From Mycobacterium cookii (lineage in GTDB: Bacteria > Actinomycetota > Actinomycetes > Mycobacteriales > Mycobacteriaceae), in contig NZ_AP022569.1 of NCBI RefSeq assembly GCF_010727945.1, positions 186,001 to 250,000 of the forward strand: a DNA stretch of 64,000 nt, in the 5' to 3' direction. Under the pieces are notes generated by a model that was not told the DNA's origin, ran no database searches, and saw only the letters and a list, made by a program, of their open reading frames with translations. Each line of letters opens with the position of its first letter. The first letter of the stretch is position 1. Positions 44,319 to 54,345 of the stretch are shown piece by piece. The translations under genes and the position numbers were made by a program.

Positions 44319-45230
44319 ATGTCTAAAGCGGACGTTGCTGTGCTGCTGGCCTTGGCCGCCGCCTTGGCATCGGCGATCGGCAATGTGGAGCGTCAGCGGT
44401 CGGCGCACGAGGTCACCGACAAACCAGTGGGCTACCTGGCGCTGTTCATCATGTCGTGGCGCAATCGAAGCTGGCGCATCGGCGCGGTGGCGGCTGTCGC
44501 CAATTACGCGTTTCAGGCTGGGGCGCTGAGCCTGGGATCGGTAATGCTGGTCACCGGATTGCAGGTCACGGCGCTGCTGTTCGCACTCCCGATTTACGCC
44601 CGCATGAACGGGCATCCGGTGACGTTGTGGGAATGGATTTGGGCGGCGGTCTTGGCCGCCGCGCTGGCCGTCGTGCTCACCGTCGGCAATCCGGTCGCCG
44701 GCTATTCGCGAGCGCCGTGGTCGACGTGGATGATCGTCGCCGCGGTCATGGGACCGCTGCTCGCGCTGTGCGTGCTGGGTGCCCGGATATGGCCGCATCG
44801 GGCTATCGCCGCGGTATTGCTGGCGGCGGTCTCCGGCGCGTCGCTGGGGCTGTTCGCGGTGCTGGTCAAAGGGGCGACTGAAGCCGCCGAGGGCGGCATA
44901 GGGGCACTGCTTGCCGCGCCGGAGCTGTACGCGTCGGTCGGAGCGGCGTTCGCCGGGATGGTGTTCCAGCAGTCGGCGTATCGCGGTGGACCGTTGAACG
45001 TGTCCATGCCGACGATGACGGTGGCCAAACCGGTCGTGGGCTCGCTGCTGGGCGTCGCTGTGCTCGGCGAGACAGTCCAGCCGGACGAGGAGCGGGTCGT
45101 GGTCCTGATCGTGGCGGTTTTGCTGACCGTGATCGCGACCGCGGCTCTGGCTCGCGGTGAAGCCGAAACCGTGCAGGCCCATGCCGACGACGTGGCCACC
45201 GGACGATTGTTGGCGATCTCGGAGGGTTAG
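44319..45230 (+). CDS. EamA/DMT-type transporter, copy 2
   Basis: 303 residues, colinear with its upstream neighbour: ALASAIGNVERQRSAHEVTD, NYAFQAGALSLGSVMLVTGL, GMVFQQSAYRGGPLNVSMPT, TVAKPVVGSLLG. ATG at 44319 follows GGGGGGAGG. The pair arose by tandem duplication; H37Rv has a single gene (Rv2729c) at this place. Followed nine bases later by the Rv2728c-like gene. Confidence 0.82.
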   Translation: MSKADVAVLLALAAALASAIGNVERQRSAHEVTDKPVGYLALFIMSWRNRSWRIGAVAAVANYAFQAGALSLGSVMLVTGLQVTALLFALPIYARMNGHPVTLWEWIWAAVLAAALAVVLTVGNPVAGYSRAPWSTWMIVAAVMGPLLALCVLGARIWPHRAIAAVLLAAVSGASLGLFAVLVKGATEAAEGGIGALLAAPELYASVGAAFAGMVFQQSAYRGGPLNVSMPTMTVAKPVVGSLLGVAVLGETVQPDEERVVVLIVAVLLTVIATAALARGEAETVQAHADDVATGRLLAISEG

Positions 45231-45239
45231 TTTTATCGC

Positions 45240-45923
45240 GTGCTGAGCGCCATCGCCATCATTCCGTCAGCGCCGGTTCTGGTTCCGGAGCTCGCCGGGA
45301 CCGCGGCCGACGAGGTGGCTGAGCTGCGCGCGGCGATGATCGCCGCGGCCTCCGCGCTTCCGCCGCGCTGGATCGCTGTTGGGGTGGGCGACGCCGACGG
45401 AGTCATCGGTCCGCAGGCGGTCGGCACCTTCGCGGGCTTCGGCGTCGACGTGCCTGTGCGACTGTCCCCGAAAAGCGTTGAGCCGGTTGATATGCCGCTG
45501 TGCGGACTGATGGCCGGCTGGATTCGTGCGCAGGCCCAGCCGCACGCGCAGGCGCAGGTTCGGGTGTACGCCGCACACCACGACGCCCAGACGGCGATCG
45601 CGCTTGGTCGGCAGCTGCGTGGCGACCTCGACCAGTCGGACGAGCCGATCGGCGTGCTGATCGTCGCCGACGGCGCCAACACGCTGACCCCTGCCGCGCC
45701 CGGCGGCTATCAACCCGACGACATCGAGGTTCAGCGCGCCGTGGACGACGCGCTGGCCTGCGGCGACGTTGCCGCGCTCAGTGCGCTGCCCGAGCAGGTC
45801 GGGGGACGGGTGGCATTCGGTGTACTGGCGGGGCTGGCCGATCCGGTGCCGCGGTCGGCCAAGGAGCTCCATCGCGCGGCGCCTTACGGCGTCGGGTACT
45901 TCACCGGTATCTGGCAGCCGTGA
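45240..45923 (+). CDS. Conserved protein of unknown function (Rv2728c-type)
   Basis: 227-residue soluble protein. [36 protein letters not shown] and [19 protein letters not shown] recall the fold of class III extradiol dioxygenase-like proteins, but no metal site is evident. GTG at 45240. Its stop overlaps the GTG of miaA, so it is translationally coupled to tRNA modification. Confidence 0.78.
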   Translation: MLSAIAIIPSAPVLVPELAGTAADEVAELRAAMIAAASALPPRWIAVGVGDADGVIGPQAVGTFAGFGVDVPVRLSPKSVEPVDMPLCGLMAGWIRAQAQPHAQAQVRVYAAHHDAQTAIALGRQLRGDLDQSDEPIGVLIVADGANTLTPAAPGGYQPDDIEVQRAVDDALACGDVAALSALPEQVGGRVAFGVLAGLADPVPRSAKELHRAAPYGVGYFTGIWQP

Positions 45924-46849
45924 GGCCGTTGGCGATCGTCGGGCCCACGGGCACCGGCAAGTCGCAGCTGGCCCTCGACGTCGCGGAACTGCTCGGCGGA
46001 CCGGGAGGCGTCGAGATCGTCAACGCCGACGCGATGCAGTTCTACCGCGGCATGGACATCGGCACCGCGAAACTGTCCGTCGCGCAGCGTCACGGCATCG
46101 CGCATCACCAACTGGACGTTCTCGAGGTCACCGAGACCGCGACCGTCGCGCGCTTTCAGCGCGACGCCGCCGCCGACATCGAGGCGATCGCGGCTCGCGG
46201 AAAAGTCCCCGTCTTGGTGGGCGGTTCGATGCTGTACATCCAATCGCTGCTCGACGACTGGTCGTTCCCGGCGACCGATCAGGCGGTACGGGCGAAGTGG
46301 GAGCAGCGTCTGGCTGAGGTCGGGGCGGGCGGGTTGCATACCGAGCTGACCCACCGCGATCCGGCGGCCGCGGCGTCGATCCTGCCGACCGACGGGCGAC
46401 GGATCGTCCGTGCGCTGGAAGTCGTGGAGTTGACTGGTCAGCCGTTCGCCGCCTCGGCGCCCGTCATCGGCACTCCGCGCTGGGACGCGGCGATCATCGG
46501 ATTGGATTGCGACACTGAGCTTCTCGACCAACGCCTGGCGCAACGAACCGAGACGATGTTCGGTCAGGGCTTGGTCGACGAGGTGATCGGGTTGCTCGAC
46601 CGTGGGTTACGCGACGGCGTCACCGCGGCACGGGCGCTGGGTTACGCACAGGTGCTCGCCGACCTCGACGCGGGCGGTGACGGCGGCGGCGCACAGGAGC
46701 CGACGTTCATCGGAACCCGTCGCTACGTGCGACGGCAGCGATCGTGGTTTCGCCGCGACCACCGAATCCACTGGCTGGACGCGACCGCTGCCGGCAACGC
46801 CGATGCGGCGGTGCGGGCCTGGCGGCAAACTTCGTTGGATATGCCCTAG
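45920..46849 (+). CDS. miaA: tRNA dimethylallyltransferase
   Basis: Adds dimethylallyl to A37 of tRNA, the step before MiaB. 309 residues. P-loop GPTGTGKS at residues 8-15; [19 protein letters not shown] (substrate-binding D-A-M-Q-FY-G-DIGTAK); [26 protein letters not shown] at 45920 overlaps the preceding stop. The gene ends overlapping by four bases the terminal codon region of a convergent PGRS gene; in H37Rv it is followed directly by dapF. Confidence 0.97.
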   Translation: MRPLAIVGPTGTGKSQLALDVAELLGGPGGVEIVNADAMQFYRGMDIGTAKLSVAQRHGIAHHQLDVLEVTETATVARFQRDAAADIEAIAARGKVPVLVGGSMLYIQSLLDDWSFPATDQAVRAKWEQRLAEVGAGGLHTELTHRDPAAAASILPTDGRRIVRALEVVELTGQPFAASAPVIGTPRWDAAIIGLDCDTELLDQRLAQRTETMFGQGLVDEVIGLLDRGLRDGVTAARALGYAQVLADLDAGGDGGGAQEPTFIGTRRYVRRQRSWFRRDHRIHWLDATAAGNADAAVRAWRQTSLDMP

Positions 46850-48261
46850 CCGTGTTGGCCGGCGCTACCAGTCGCGCCCTGAGCGCCGTTGGCGCCGGCG
46901 GTCCCGTTCGTGCCGTGCTGCACGATGGTGCCGAGACCATTGGTGCCCGTACCACCCGTGCCGCCAGTGCCACCGGTACCGCCCGCGCCACCGGTGCCCC
47001 CGGCGCCCGCGGTGCCGCCGGTACCGGTGCTACCGACGGTGCCGTGCGGGGCGATGCCACCAGCGCCGCCCGCACCGCCGTTGCCGCCGGTGCCGCCGAC
47101 ACCACCGACCGCGCCGGCCCCGCCCGCACCGCCGTTGCCGCCGGTCACGGTTCCGACGTTCAGCGGAATGGTCGCGTTGCCGCCGTTGCCGCCGGCGCCT
47201 CCGCTTGGTCCGACAGCACCGGTGCCGCCCGTACCGCCGGTCCCACCGGTACCGCCCGCACCGCCGTTGCCCGAGATCGACCCGCCAGCCCCGCCGGCGC
47301 CGCCGACCCCGCCGTTGCCACCGGTGCCACCGGTCACGCTGACGCCAGTAGCGGCACCGCCGGTGCCGCCGCTGCCGGCGGTGGCGGTGCCGAGGCCCGC
47401 CACGGCCGTCGCGTTGCCGCCAGCCCCGCCGGCTCCGCCGACGGCGACGTCGCCCGTTCCGCCGTTGCCTCCGTTGGCGCCTTGGGCGCCTATTAGTCCT
47501 AATACGCCGCTGCCGGAACCGCCGGTCCCGCCATTCCCACCGGCCTGCCCGACAATGGTCCCGTTACCGCCGTTACCGCCCACGGTGGGGGCGGTGAGGC
47601 CGGATTGGTTGGTGCCGTTACCGCCATTGGCTGCTTGGCCATTCGACGGGTTGACCCCAGTAGTGCCCGTTGCGCCGTTGCCGCCGTTGCCGCCGCCGCC
47701 GCCGTTGCCCAGGGAGCCGCCGTTACCGCCGGCCCCGCCGTTGCCGCCGGCTGCACCGGCGGTGGTTGCGGTGGCGCCGTTGCCGCCGGTGCCGCCGTTG
47801 CCGACCGGGCCGGTCGGCGTCGTGCCGGCCACACCGTTGGCGCCCGGGGTGGAGCCGGTGCCGCCGGTGCCGGCCGATCCGACGGTGCCGACGTTGCCGC
47901 CGGCGCCGCCGTTGCCGCCGGCACCCAGGTTGCCGCCCGAGCCGGCCACCCCGTTGACACCGGCCGCGCCGTTACCACCGTTACCGGGGGTGCCCGCGCC
48001 GCCGCCGTTACCGCCGGCCCCGCCGGTGCCGGTGGTGCCCGTGGTGCCGTGCGCGGCGGTGCCGCCGGCGCCGCCGTTGCCGCCGGCGCCGCCGCCGGCG
48101 CCGTTGCCGCCGTTACCACCCGTCCCGCCGAGGCCGTTGCTGACACCTGATACTCCGGCCGCGCCGCCGGCGCCGGTGCCGCCGGCCCCGCCGTTGGCGC
48201 CGGTGCCGCCGTTGCCGCCGGTGCCGCCGTTGCCCGAGATCGAGCCGCCGGTGCCGCCGGC
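46846..48261 (-). pseudogene. 3' part of the PGRS gene, displaced by a single-base frameshift
   Basis: The Gly-Gly-X reading continues here in a different frame from the 5' part: repeats such as GGNGGAGGTGG run without a stop from about 48260 to the TAG-type stop at 46846. The break is at 48261-48263, where GGCCCGCC on the + strand has three C where sister repeats have four. Restoring one base would give one protein of about 1138 residues. Ends with [16 protein letters not shown]. Either a real null/phase-variable allele or a sequencing error in very GC-rich repeats. Confidence 0.75.
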
Positions 48262-50261
48262 CCGCCGTTGCCGCCGGCCCCGCCGGCCACCCCGTTGCCG
48301 CCGGTCTGACCGGCGGTGCTCGCGTTGGTGCCCGGGGTGCCGGCAGCGCCGTTGCCGCCGGTGCCACCGCCGCCGCCGTTGCCCAGGGTGCCGCCATTGC
48401 CGCCGGCCCCGCCGTTGCCGCCGGCTGCACCGGCGGTGGTTGCGGTGGCGCCGTTGCCGCCGGTGCCGCCGTTGCCGACCGGGCCGGTCGGCGTCGTGCC
48501 GGCCACACCGTTGGCCCCGGGGGTGGAGCCGGTGCCGCCGGTGCCGGCCGATCCGACGGTGCCGACGTTGCCGCCGGCGCCGCCGTCGCCGCCGGCACCC
48601 AGATTGCCGCCCGAGCCGGCCACCCCGTTGACACCCGCCGCACCGTTACCGCCGTTACCGGGGGTGCCCGCCCCGCCGCCGTTACCGCCGGCCCCGCCGA
48701 CACCGGTGGTGCCCGTGGTGGTTCCGGCGCCGGTGCCGCCCAGACCGCCGTTGCCGCCGGCGCCGCCGCCACCGCCGTCGCCGCCGTTACCACCTGTGCT
48801 GCCAACGCCGTTGCTGACACCCGACACACCGTTTGCCGCGGCGGTCCCGTTTCCACCGTTGGCGCCGTTGCCGCCGTTGCCGCCTGCCCCGCCGTTGCCC
48901 GCGACGCCCCCGTTGCCGCCGGCACCGCCGTTGCCGCCGGCCCCACCGGCGGAGCCGCTACCGCCGCTCGCGCCTACGGTCGTGGCGTTGGCGCCGGCGT
49001 ATCCGTTGGCGCCCTGGCCGCCGTGACCGCCGGTGCCGCCGTTGCCCTGGGCGCCGTTGTCGGCTTGTCCGACGCCACTGGTTCCGCCGGATCCGCCCAG
49101 ACCGCCGTTGCCGCCGGCACCGCCGTTGCCGCCGGCCCCGCCGGCTTGGTTAGCCGCGATGCCGTCCGCGCCCGCACCGCCGTTGCCGCCGGCACCGCCG
49201 GCACCGCCGGCCCCACCGCTACCACCGACGCCGATCAGTGTTGAGCCATCGCCGCCGGCCCCGCCGTTGCCGCCGGCCTGACCGGCGGTACCCGCGTAGC
49301 CGGTCGCGCCCGAGGAAGTGGCATCGGCACCGTTGGTGCCGATATAGCCGGTGCCACCCTTGCCGCCGTTGCCGCCATCGCCGAGCGCGGAGACATTGGT
49401 GGGGTTTTGGCCGATACTGCCGCCCGCGCCGCCGTTGCCGGCGGCCACGCCGGGCCCCCCGGCGCCGCCGTCACCGCCGTCACCGCCGTTGCCCATAACC
49501 CAACTGCCGGCGCCGCCGTTACCGCCGTCGGCGCCGAGCCCGCCGTCACCTCCAGCACCGCCGTTGCCGATTCCGAAGGCATCCCCGCCGTTACCACCGG
49601 CCATGCCAGGGTCGGCGGCGGCGTCATAGCCGGCCCCGCCGTCACCAGCCAACAGCCCGCCGTCCTGGCCGTTGGGGTCTAGCGCTGTTCCATCGGCGCC
49701 GTTGCATATGACGCCACAGATGTTGCTTGGCGTTTCGAAGAAGCTGTTGATCTCGTTGTCGACAACCTGGCCATCTGGACTGGTGATCCAGGCTTGGATG
49801 AATTCGTGCACCGGCAGGTAGAAGGTCTGCTGGAAGGTTTCCGAGAGAGCAGTGCTGTCGGTGGTCCCGTTGCCAATCAAGCCGATCAGGGCTAGCAGAC
49901 CCCTCAAATCGAAGCTGCCGGCGGGGTCGGCGGCAGCAGACAGCGCGCTGGGGTCTGCGGCAGCCGCAAGCGCGCCGGGGTCGGCGGCAGCCGACAGCGC
50001 ACTGGGGTCAGCGGCAGCGGCAAGCGCGCCGGGGTCGACGGCAGCGGCAAGCGCGCCGGGGTCCGCGGCAGCCGCGGTGGACCCGCCGATGAGGTCGATG
50101 ATCAAATCTTCGAAGTCGGCTCTTGCCGGCGGCGCGATACCGAGTGGATTCGCTGTGGCGGCCAGAAATGCCCCGACGGTGGTGGACAGACCGATCGCCG
50201 CGCGACGGCGGGCCTTGCGGTCAGGCGTGCGGGCTGTTCGCCTCGCGTGCCGACCTGCCAT
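47499..50261 (-). CDS. PGRS-type glycine-rich exported protein without PE domain (frameshifted at its 3' part)
   Basis: As read, 920 residues; only the first 660 or so are in the original frame. N-terminus: basic ([17 protein letters not shown]) then hydrophobic ([15 protein letters not shown]) ending in ARADFEDL, a signal peptide rather than a PE domain. Residues 67-111 are five 9-residue repeats DP(G/S)AL(A/S)AA(A/V). A 75-residue linker ([20 protein letters not shown]) precedes the PGRS region of GGNGGAGG units from about residue 205. After the frameshift near 48261 it reads Ala/Pro-rich nonsense. PGRS proteins are surface-associated and may bind calcium; function unknown. Inserted between miaA and dapF. 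Confidence 0.75.
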   Translation of the reverse strand: MAGRHARRTARTPDRKARRRAAIGLSTTVGAFLAATANPLGIAPPARADFEDLIIDLIGGSTAAAADPGALAAAVDPGALAAAADPSALSAAADPGALAAAADPSALSAAADPAGSFDLRGLLALIGLIGNGTTDSTALSETFQQTFYLPVHEFIQAWITSPDGQVVDNEINSFFETPSNICGVICNGADGTALDPNGQDGGLLAGDGGAGYDAAADPGMAGGNGGDAFGIGNGGAGGDGGLGADGGNGGAGSWVMGNGGDGGDGGAGGPGVAAGNGGAGGSIGQNPTNVSALGDGGNGGKGGTGYIGTNGADATSSGATGYAGTAGQAGGNGGAGGDGSTLIGVGGSGGAGGAGGAGGNGGAGADGIAANQAGGAGGNGGAGGNGGLGGSGGTSGVGQADNGAQGNGGTGGHGGQGANGYAGANATTVGASGGSGSAGGAGGNGGAGGNGGVAGNGGAGGNGGNGANGGNGTAAANGVSGVSNGVGSTGGNGGDGGGGGAGGNGGLGGTGAGTTTGTTGVGGAGGNGGGAGTPGNGGNGAAGVNGVAGSGGNLGAGGDGGAGGNVGTVGSAGTGGTGSTPGANGVAGTTPTGPVGNGGTGGNGATATTAGAAGGNGGAGGNGGTLGNGGGGGTGGNGAAGTPGTNASTAGQTGGNGVAGGAGGNGGPAAPAARSRATAAPAATAAPAPTAGPAAPAPAARPEYQVSATASAGRVVTAATAPAAAPAATAAPAAPPRTAPRAPPAPAGPAVTAAARAPPVTVVTARPVSTGWPARAATWVPAATAAPAATSAPSDRPAPAAPAPPRAPTVWPARRRPARSATAAPAATAPPQPPPVQPAATAGPAVTAAPWATAAAAATAATAQRALLGSTRRMAKQPMAVTAPTNPASPPPPWAVTAVTGPLSGRPVGMAGPAVPAAAY
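47675..48040. repeat. Internal direct repeat of the PGRS gene, copy A
   Basis: Nearly identical to 48349-48714 at a constant offset of 674 bp (for example GTTGCCCAGG at 47704 and 48378, CACCCCGTTG at 47947 and 48621). 674 is one less than 225 codons, which independently shows the base loss between the copies. Confidence 0.8.
48349..48714. repeat. Internal direct repeat of the PGRS gene, copy B
   Basis: Partner of 47675-48040. Differences are scattered single bases. Such long identical blocks inside one gene favour slippage, unequal crossing over and assembly error. Confidence 0.8.
49929..50063. repeat. Five 27-bp tandem repeats encoding DP(G/S)AL(A/S)AA(A/V)
   Basis: Lies in the coding region just after the signal peptide of the PGRS-type protein (residues 67-111, minus strand). 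Units alternate DPGALAAAA and DPSALSAAA, so a 54-bp double unit has also been copied. Confidence 0.85.
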
Positions 50262-50543
50262 CGCCCTGCCTCATTGCTCACATCGTGCGGACGCCGTCCG
50301 CTTTCAGCTTCGCCCAAGCTACTAGACGTCTGTCGAACAGAACCTGAGTACGGGGATTTTCGCGTCCGATTTTTGGAATTTTTCTCCGGCGCGTGTTTGT
50401 GCAGGTCAAAGTCCCGCTGCTCATCGAGCCGGGGCGGGCACGCGAGGGCGGTCGGAAGACGCTGTCGGCACGTATCCTGAACGGGTGATTCGCGCCGGTG
50501 ACCTGGACTCCGCCGTGTCGGCGTGCGGGGGAGAGCGGCGCTG

Positions 50544-51416
50544 ATGATCTTCGCCAAAGGCCATGGCACCCAGAACGACTTTGTCGTGCTGGGTGATTCG
50601 GATGCCGCGCTGACACTGACGCCCACAGCGGTGGCAGCTTTGTGCGACCGGCGCCGCGGGCTGGGCGCCGACGGAATCTTGCGGGTCACCACGGCGGGGG
50701 CAGCGCTGGCCGCAGGCGTGTTCGACCGGGTACCGGACGGTGTGAGCGTCGAAGACTGGTACATGGACTACCGCAACGCCGACGGGTCGATCGCGCAGAT
50801 GTGCGGCAACGGCGTGCGGGTGTTCGCGCACTACCTGCGGGCCAGCGGGCTGGAAACCCGCGACGAGTTCGTCGTGGGCTCATTGGCCGGTCCCCGGCCC
50901 GTCGTGGTGCACGGCGCCGACGCGACCCACGCCGACGTCAGCGTCGACATGGGCAAAATCAACTTGCTGGGACCCGGGCGGGCTGTCGTCGGCGGCCGCG
51001 CGTTCGACGGGTTGGCGGTCGACGTCGGTAACCCGCATCTGGCCTGTGTCGACCCGGCGCTGACGGTCGAGGCATTGGCGGCGCTGGACGTCGCGGCGCC
51101 GGTGAGCTTCGACCACACACAGTTTCCGGACGGCGTGAACGTCGAAGTGCTCACCGCCCCGGCCGACGGCGCCGTGAGTATGCGAGTGCACGAGCGGGGA
51201 GTGGGCGAAACCCGTTCCTGCGGAACGGGAACCGTCGCCGCAGCCGCCGCTGCGCTGTCGTATGTCGGCGCGACCGGCGGCACTTTGACGGTGCGGGTAC
51301 CCGGTGGCGACGTTGTCGTCACCATCACCGAAGCGACCAGCTATCTGCGCGGACCGTCGGTAATGGTGGCCCGCGGCGAACTCAACGACCAATGGTGGCA
51401 GGAGGCGTCACGTTAA
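50544..51416 (+). CDS. dapF: Diaminopimelate epimerase
   Basis: Cofactor-free epimerase converting LL- to meso-diaminopimelate for peptidoglycan and lysine. 290 residues from ATG 50544 ([16 protein letters not shown]). The two catalytic cysteines are Cys87 in MCGNGVR and Cys226 in SCGTGTV, each in its expected motif. An earlier GTG at 50523 is in frame but would add residues absent in relatives. Its usual upstream neighbour miaA is separated from it by the PGRS gene. Confidence 0.97.
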   Translation: MIFAKGHGTQNDFVVLGDSDAALTLTPTAVAALCDRRRGLGADGILRVTTAGAALAAGVFDRVPDGVSVEDWYMDYRNADGSIAQMCGNGVRVFAHYLRASGLETRDEFVVGSLAGPRPVVVHGADATHADVSVDMGKINLLGPGRAVVGGRAFDGLAVDVGNPHLACVDPALTVEALAALDVAAPVSFDHTQFPDGVNVEVLTAPADGAVSMRVHERGVGETRSCGTGTVAAAAAALSYVGATGGTLTVRVPGGDVVVTITEATSYLRGPSVMVARGELNDQWWQEASR

Positions 51417-51462
51417 ATCGGATGCATATCGGCGTCCCGGCGTGCACCATTTGTAGTTGCCT

Positions 51463-52878
51463 ATGACATATCCGGACACTCCTGAACAGAACATCCCCAG
51501 CACGGGCGACCTCGCCCTCGACGATCGCGCTGCGCTGCGTCGCGTCGCGGGGTTGTCCACCGAACTCGCCGACGTCTCCGAGGTGGAGTACCGCCAGCTG
51601 CGCCTCGAGCGGGTGGTACTGGTCGGCGTGTGGACCGACGGCAGCGCCGCCGATGCCGACGCCAGCCTCGCCGAATTGGCCGCGCTCGCCGAGACCGCGG
51701 GATCCGAGGTGCTCGAAGGCATGGTCCAGCGGCGCAGCAAGCCCGACCCCTCGACCTACATCGGGTCGGGCAAGGCGGCTGAACTGCGTGACGTGGTGAC
51801 AGCCACCGGCGCCGACACGGTGATCTGCGACGGCGAGTTGTCGCCGGCGCAGCTCAACGCGTTGGAGAAAGCGGTCAAGGTGAAAGTCATTGACCGCACC
51901 GCGCTGATCCTGGACATCTTCGCCCAGCACGCCACCAGCCGGGAGGGCAAGGCGCAGGTGTCGCTGGCGCAGATGGAATACATGCTGCCCAGGTTGCGCG
52001 GCTGGGGTGAGTCGATGTCCCGGCAGGCCGGTGGCCGTGCCGGTGGCAGCGGCGGCGGTGTGGGTCTGCGCGGTCCCGGTGAAACCAAGATCGAGACCGA
52101 CCGGCGGCGCATCCGTGAGCGAATGTCCAAGCTGCGCCGCGACATCAAGGAGATGAAACAGGTTCGCGACACCCAACGCAGTCGCCGGGTACGCAGCGAC
52201 GTGCCGTCGATTGCGATCGTCGGTTACACCAACGCCGGCAAGTCCAGCCTGTTGAATGCGTTGACCGGAGCCGGGGTGCTGGTACAGGACGCGCTGTTCG
52301 CGACGCTGGAACCCACTACTCGCCGTGGACAATTCGACGACGGGCGACCATTTGTGGTCAGCGACACCGTCGGTTTCGTGCGGCACCTGCCGACTCAGCT
52401 GGTCGAGGCGTTTCGTTCGACGCTGGAGGAGGTTGTCGACGCCGACCTGCTGGTGCACGTTGTCGACGGCTCCAACGTCAACCCGCTGGCTCAGATCAGC
52501 GCGGTACGCCAGGTGATCTCCGAAGTCTTCGCCGACTACGACAGTGGGCCGGCGCCGGAGCTGATCGTGGTCAACAAGACCGACGCGGCAAGCGGTTTGG
52601 GTCTGGCCAAGCTGCGCCGTGCGCTGCCCGGTGCAGTGTTCGTCTCGGCCCGTACCGGCGACGGCGTCGACGCGCTGCGTCGCAGAATGGCCGAGTTGGC
52701 AGCACCGACTGACACCGCCGTCGACATCGTGATCCCTTACGACCGTGGCGATCTGGTGTCGCGTGTGCATGCCGACGGGCGGGTCCAGGAGACCGAGCAC
52801 AGCAGCGCCGGGACCCGCATCAAGGCGCGGGTGCCGGTGGCGCTGGCCGCCAGCTTGCGCCAATTCTCGGTGACCTGA
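51463..52878 (+). CDS. hflX: GTPase HflX
   Basis: Ribosome-associated GTPase that splits stalled or hibernating 70S ribosomes under stress; in mycobacteria linked to hypoxia and macrolide response. 471 residues from ATG 51463. N-terminal nucleotide-binding HflX domain (VLVGVWTDGSAADADASLAE, DPSTYIGSGKAAELRD), the Gly-rich GGRAGGSGGGVGLRGPGETK linker with following helical region, then the G domain: G1 GYTNAGKSSL, G3 DTVGFVRHLP, G4 NKTD. Ends at a strong bidirectional hairpin. Confidence 0.96.
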   Translation: MTYPDTPEQNIPSTGDLALDDRAALRRVAGLSTELADVSEVEYRQLRLERVVLVGVWTDGSAADADASLAELAALAETAGSEVLEGMVQRRSKPDPSTYIGSGKAAELRDVVTATGADTVICDGELSPAQLNALEKAVKVKVIDRTALILDIFAQHATSREGKAQVSLAQMEYMLPRLRGWGESMSRQAGGRAGGSGGGVGLRGPGETKIETDRRRIRERMSKLRRDIKEMKQVRDTQRSRRVRSDVPSIAIVGYTNAGKSSLLNALTGAGVLVQDALFATLEPTTRRGQFDDGRPFVVSDTVGFVRHLPTQLVEAFRSTLEEVVDADLLVHVVDGSNVNPLAQISAVRQVISEVFADYDSGPAPELIVVNKTDAASGLGLAKLRRALPGAVFVSARTGDGVDALRRRMAELAAPTDTAVDIVIPYDRGDLVSRVHADGRVQETEHSSAGTRIKARVPVALAASLRQFSVT

Positions 52879-52894
52879 ACGGCTGCAGACGGCA

Positions 52895-52926
52895 GAAGGC
52901 GCCGGAGCCCCCACTCCGGCGCCTTC
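52895..52926. terminator. Perfect 13-bp bidirectional terminator hairpin
   Basis: GAAGGCGCCGGAG (52895-52907) pairs with CTCCGGCGCCTTC (52914-52926) around CCCCCA. It lies 17 bp after hflX and 12 bp after the end of the convergent secreted-protein gene, so it can stop both transcripts. A mutated copy is found at 54033-54066. Confidence 0.85.
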
Positions 52927-52937
52927 TACGCTTCCTG

Positions 52938-53714
52938 TTAGAGCAGACCGCCCAAGCCGCCTAGCAGACCGCCCAGACCGCCGAGGCTGCCGATGTCGCT
53001 CAGCAGGGTCGAGATATCAGTGCTGAGGTTACTCAGATCGCTGAAGCTGCTGCTCAAGTCGGTCAGAAGGGTGGTCAAGCCTCCGAGCGCGCCGGTGTCG
53101 CCGGCCAACGAAGCCAGGTATCCCTCCAAATCGGTGGCCGCGAGGCTGAAGTCCGCGTTACCGATCAATCCCAGGTCGGTGTCAAAGCTCGGTGTACCCA
53201 AGGCAGCCGTGAGATCGCCGAGTGTGACGCCGGCGCCGGCGGGAATTCCTGGCCCTGCGTTACCGACGAAGTCCGCCAAAATTGCCGTCTGGGACGCGGT
53301 CTCGGTGACCCCGAGGAGTTGGTTCACTTTGTCTTCGGTGATAAGTGCGTCGATGAACAACGCCTCGAAAGCTCGGCTTTCGGCCCCGTTGAAGTCACCG
53401 CTGTAGATAGGGTTCGCGGTCCCGACGTCCAGCAGGGCGCCCGCCTGGGTCGCGCCCAGCGCCGTGGCCAAGTCGTTGTACAACGTGGCTTCCGCGCCGG
53501 TCGGCCCCAGGACGTCGTTGAACAAAGCGGTGTTGAGGGTGCTCTCGTCGAGAAGCAGCGTCGCGTCCGTCACATCCACCAGTGCGACGTCGTGGTGCTC
53601 GACGGGCACGCCCTGTTGGGCCTGCGGCATTCCGACGTGCGAGAGCGTGCCAAAGAGGCCTGCTGCCGCGACCGCCCCTGCGGCCAGGGCTGTTCGTTTT
53701 GTTGCAGCGTTCAT
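52938..53714 (-). CDS. Secreted protein of unknown function with Leu/Gly-rich C-terminus
   Basis: 258 residues from ATG 53714, which has AAAGGA eight bases upstream. N-terminal signal: MNAATKRTALAAGAVAAAGL followed by a likely cleavage in MPQAQQG. The mature chain is acidic and rich in Ala, Leu and Asp (LVDVTDATLLLDESTLNTAL; LLTDLSSSFSDLSNLSTDIS) and ends in repeated SLGGLGGLLGGLGGLL. No catalytic motif or family is recognised; the style resembles small mycobacterial exported proteins with amphipathic repeats. A decayed paralogue lies upstream. Confidence 0.7.
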   Translation of the reverse strand: MNAATKRTALAAGAVAAAGLFGTLSHVGMPQAQQGVPVEHHDVALVDVTDATLLLDESTLNTALFNDVLGPTGAEATLYNDLATALGATQAGALLDVGTANPIYSGDFNGAESRAFEALFIDALITEDKVNQLLGVTETASQTAILADFVGNAGPGIPAGAGVTLGDLTAALGTPSFDTDLGLIGNADFSLAATDLEGYLASLAGDTGALGGLTTLLTDLSSSFSDLSNLSTDISTLLSDIGSLGGLGGLLGGLGGLL

Positions 53715-54032
53715 GATTTCCTTTTTCCGAAACCGATGTGGACTGTCGGCGAAATGACCTTCGAAGCCATTCTGAAAGACACAATGCGGCCGCAGGCGTT
53801 GTTGAACTTTCGGCAGCGAGGTTTGATTCGTCATGGCTCCGTCTTCTCCGGGCGACACTTCTCAGGTGGCATTAAGGTAGCTTTCGAGCTCCTCTCAGGG
53901 AACGGATTGGCTGGAAAACCTCAATTTTTTTAAAGTGAATATTTGCTGCAAAATTACCCGATTCCGCAGCGTGGCGAACCGGCAGTCGGTCGCAGGAGTC
54001 GATAAGAATCTGCGTTTGATATCAGAAATACG

Positions 54033-54206
54033 GGAGGCGCCGGAGCCTCCCGCTCTGGCGCCTTCCGCATTCTCGCCGTAGCAGACTGCCTTCTCCCGCA
54101 GACCGCCGGTCAGGTTACCCAGGATGGCGCGCAGGTCACGGCCAAGCCCGCTCAGGCTGCCGAGGCCCAAGGCCGCCGAGGTCCCGTCCTTCCCCACATA
54201 GGACAC
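54033..54206 (-). pseudogene. Decayed copy of the 3' end and terminator of the neighbouring secreted-protein gene
   Basis: The hairpin GGAGGCGCCGGAG...CTCTGGCGCCTTCC (54033-54066) is a mutated copy of the perfect terminator at 52895-52926. Next to it, on the minus strand, codons still read LGLGSLSGLGRDLRAILGNL and GGLREKAV, resembling the Leu/Gly-rich end of the intact gene. AGCAGAC-GCC near the former stop is shared. No start or signal peptide remains. Interpreted as a duplicated gene that lost its body by deletion. Confidence 0.55.
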
Positions 54207-54244
54207 CTGAAACTTTCTCAGGTGGACTTAAGCTGTCGCTTAAG
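54204..54244. repeat. Two adjacent perfect inverted repeats
   Basis: CACCTGA-N7-TCAGGTG at 54204-54224 is followed directly by CTTAAGC-TGTC-GCTTAAG at 54227-54244. Both have 7-bp perfect arms. They may be operators of the former gene copy or a structured RNA leader. Confidence 0.6.
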
Positions 54245-54345
54245 GTTTGTGCGAGTCCAGGGAATTACTCACAAAGTCTTGAATTTCCTCGCCACTAAAT
54301 TGCGTCGGATTTGCGTTCGAATATCGCTTAGTTCGATCCGTCGGA

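Larger units (their letters stand above)
53715..54345. other. 631-bp non-coding stretch with a decayed gene copy and hairpins
   Basis: AT-richer than its surroundings. It holds the promoter region of the secreted-protein gene, a mutated terminator copy (54033-54066), remnants of a related 3' coding end (to about 54206) and two adjacent inverted repeats (54204-54224 and 54227-54244). No intact gene seen. Confidence 0.6.

Noticed and set aside
46889..48631. Long + strand frame rich in Pro (PPAPPLPP repeats)
   Set aside because: It is the mirror image of the Gly-rich PGRS coding strand; GGC/GCC triplets keep all frames open. No ribosome site or signal.
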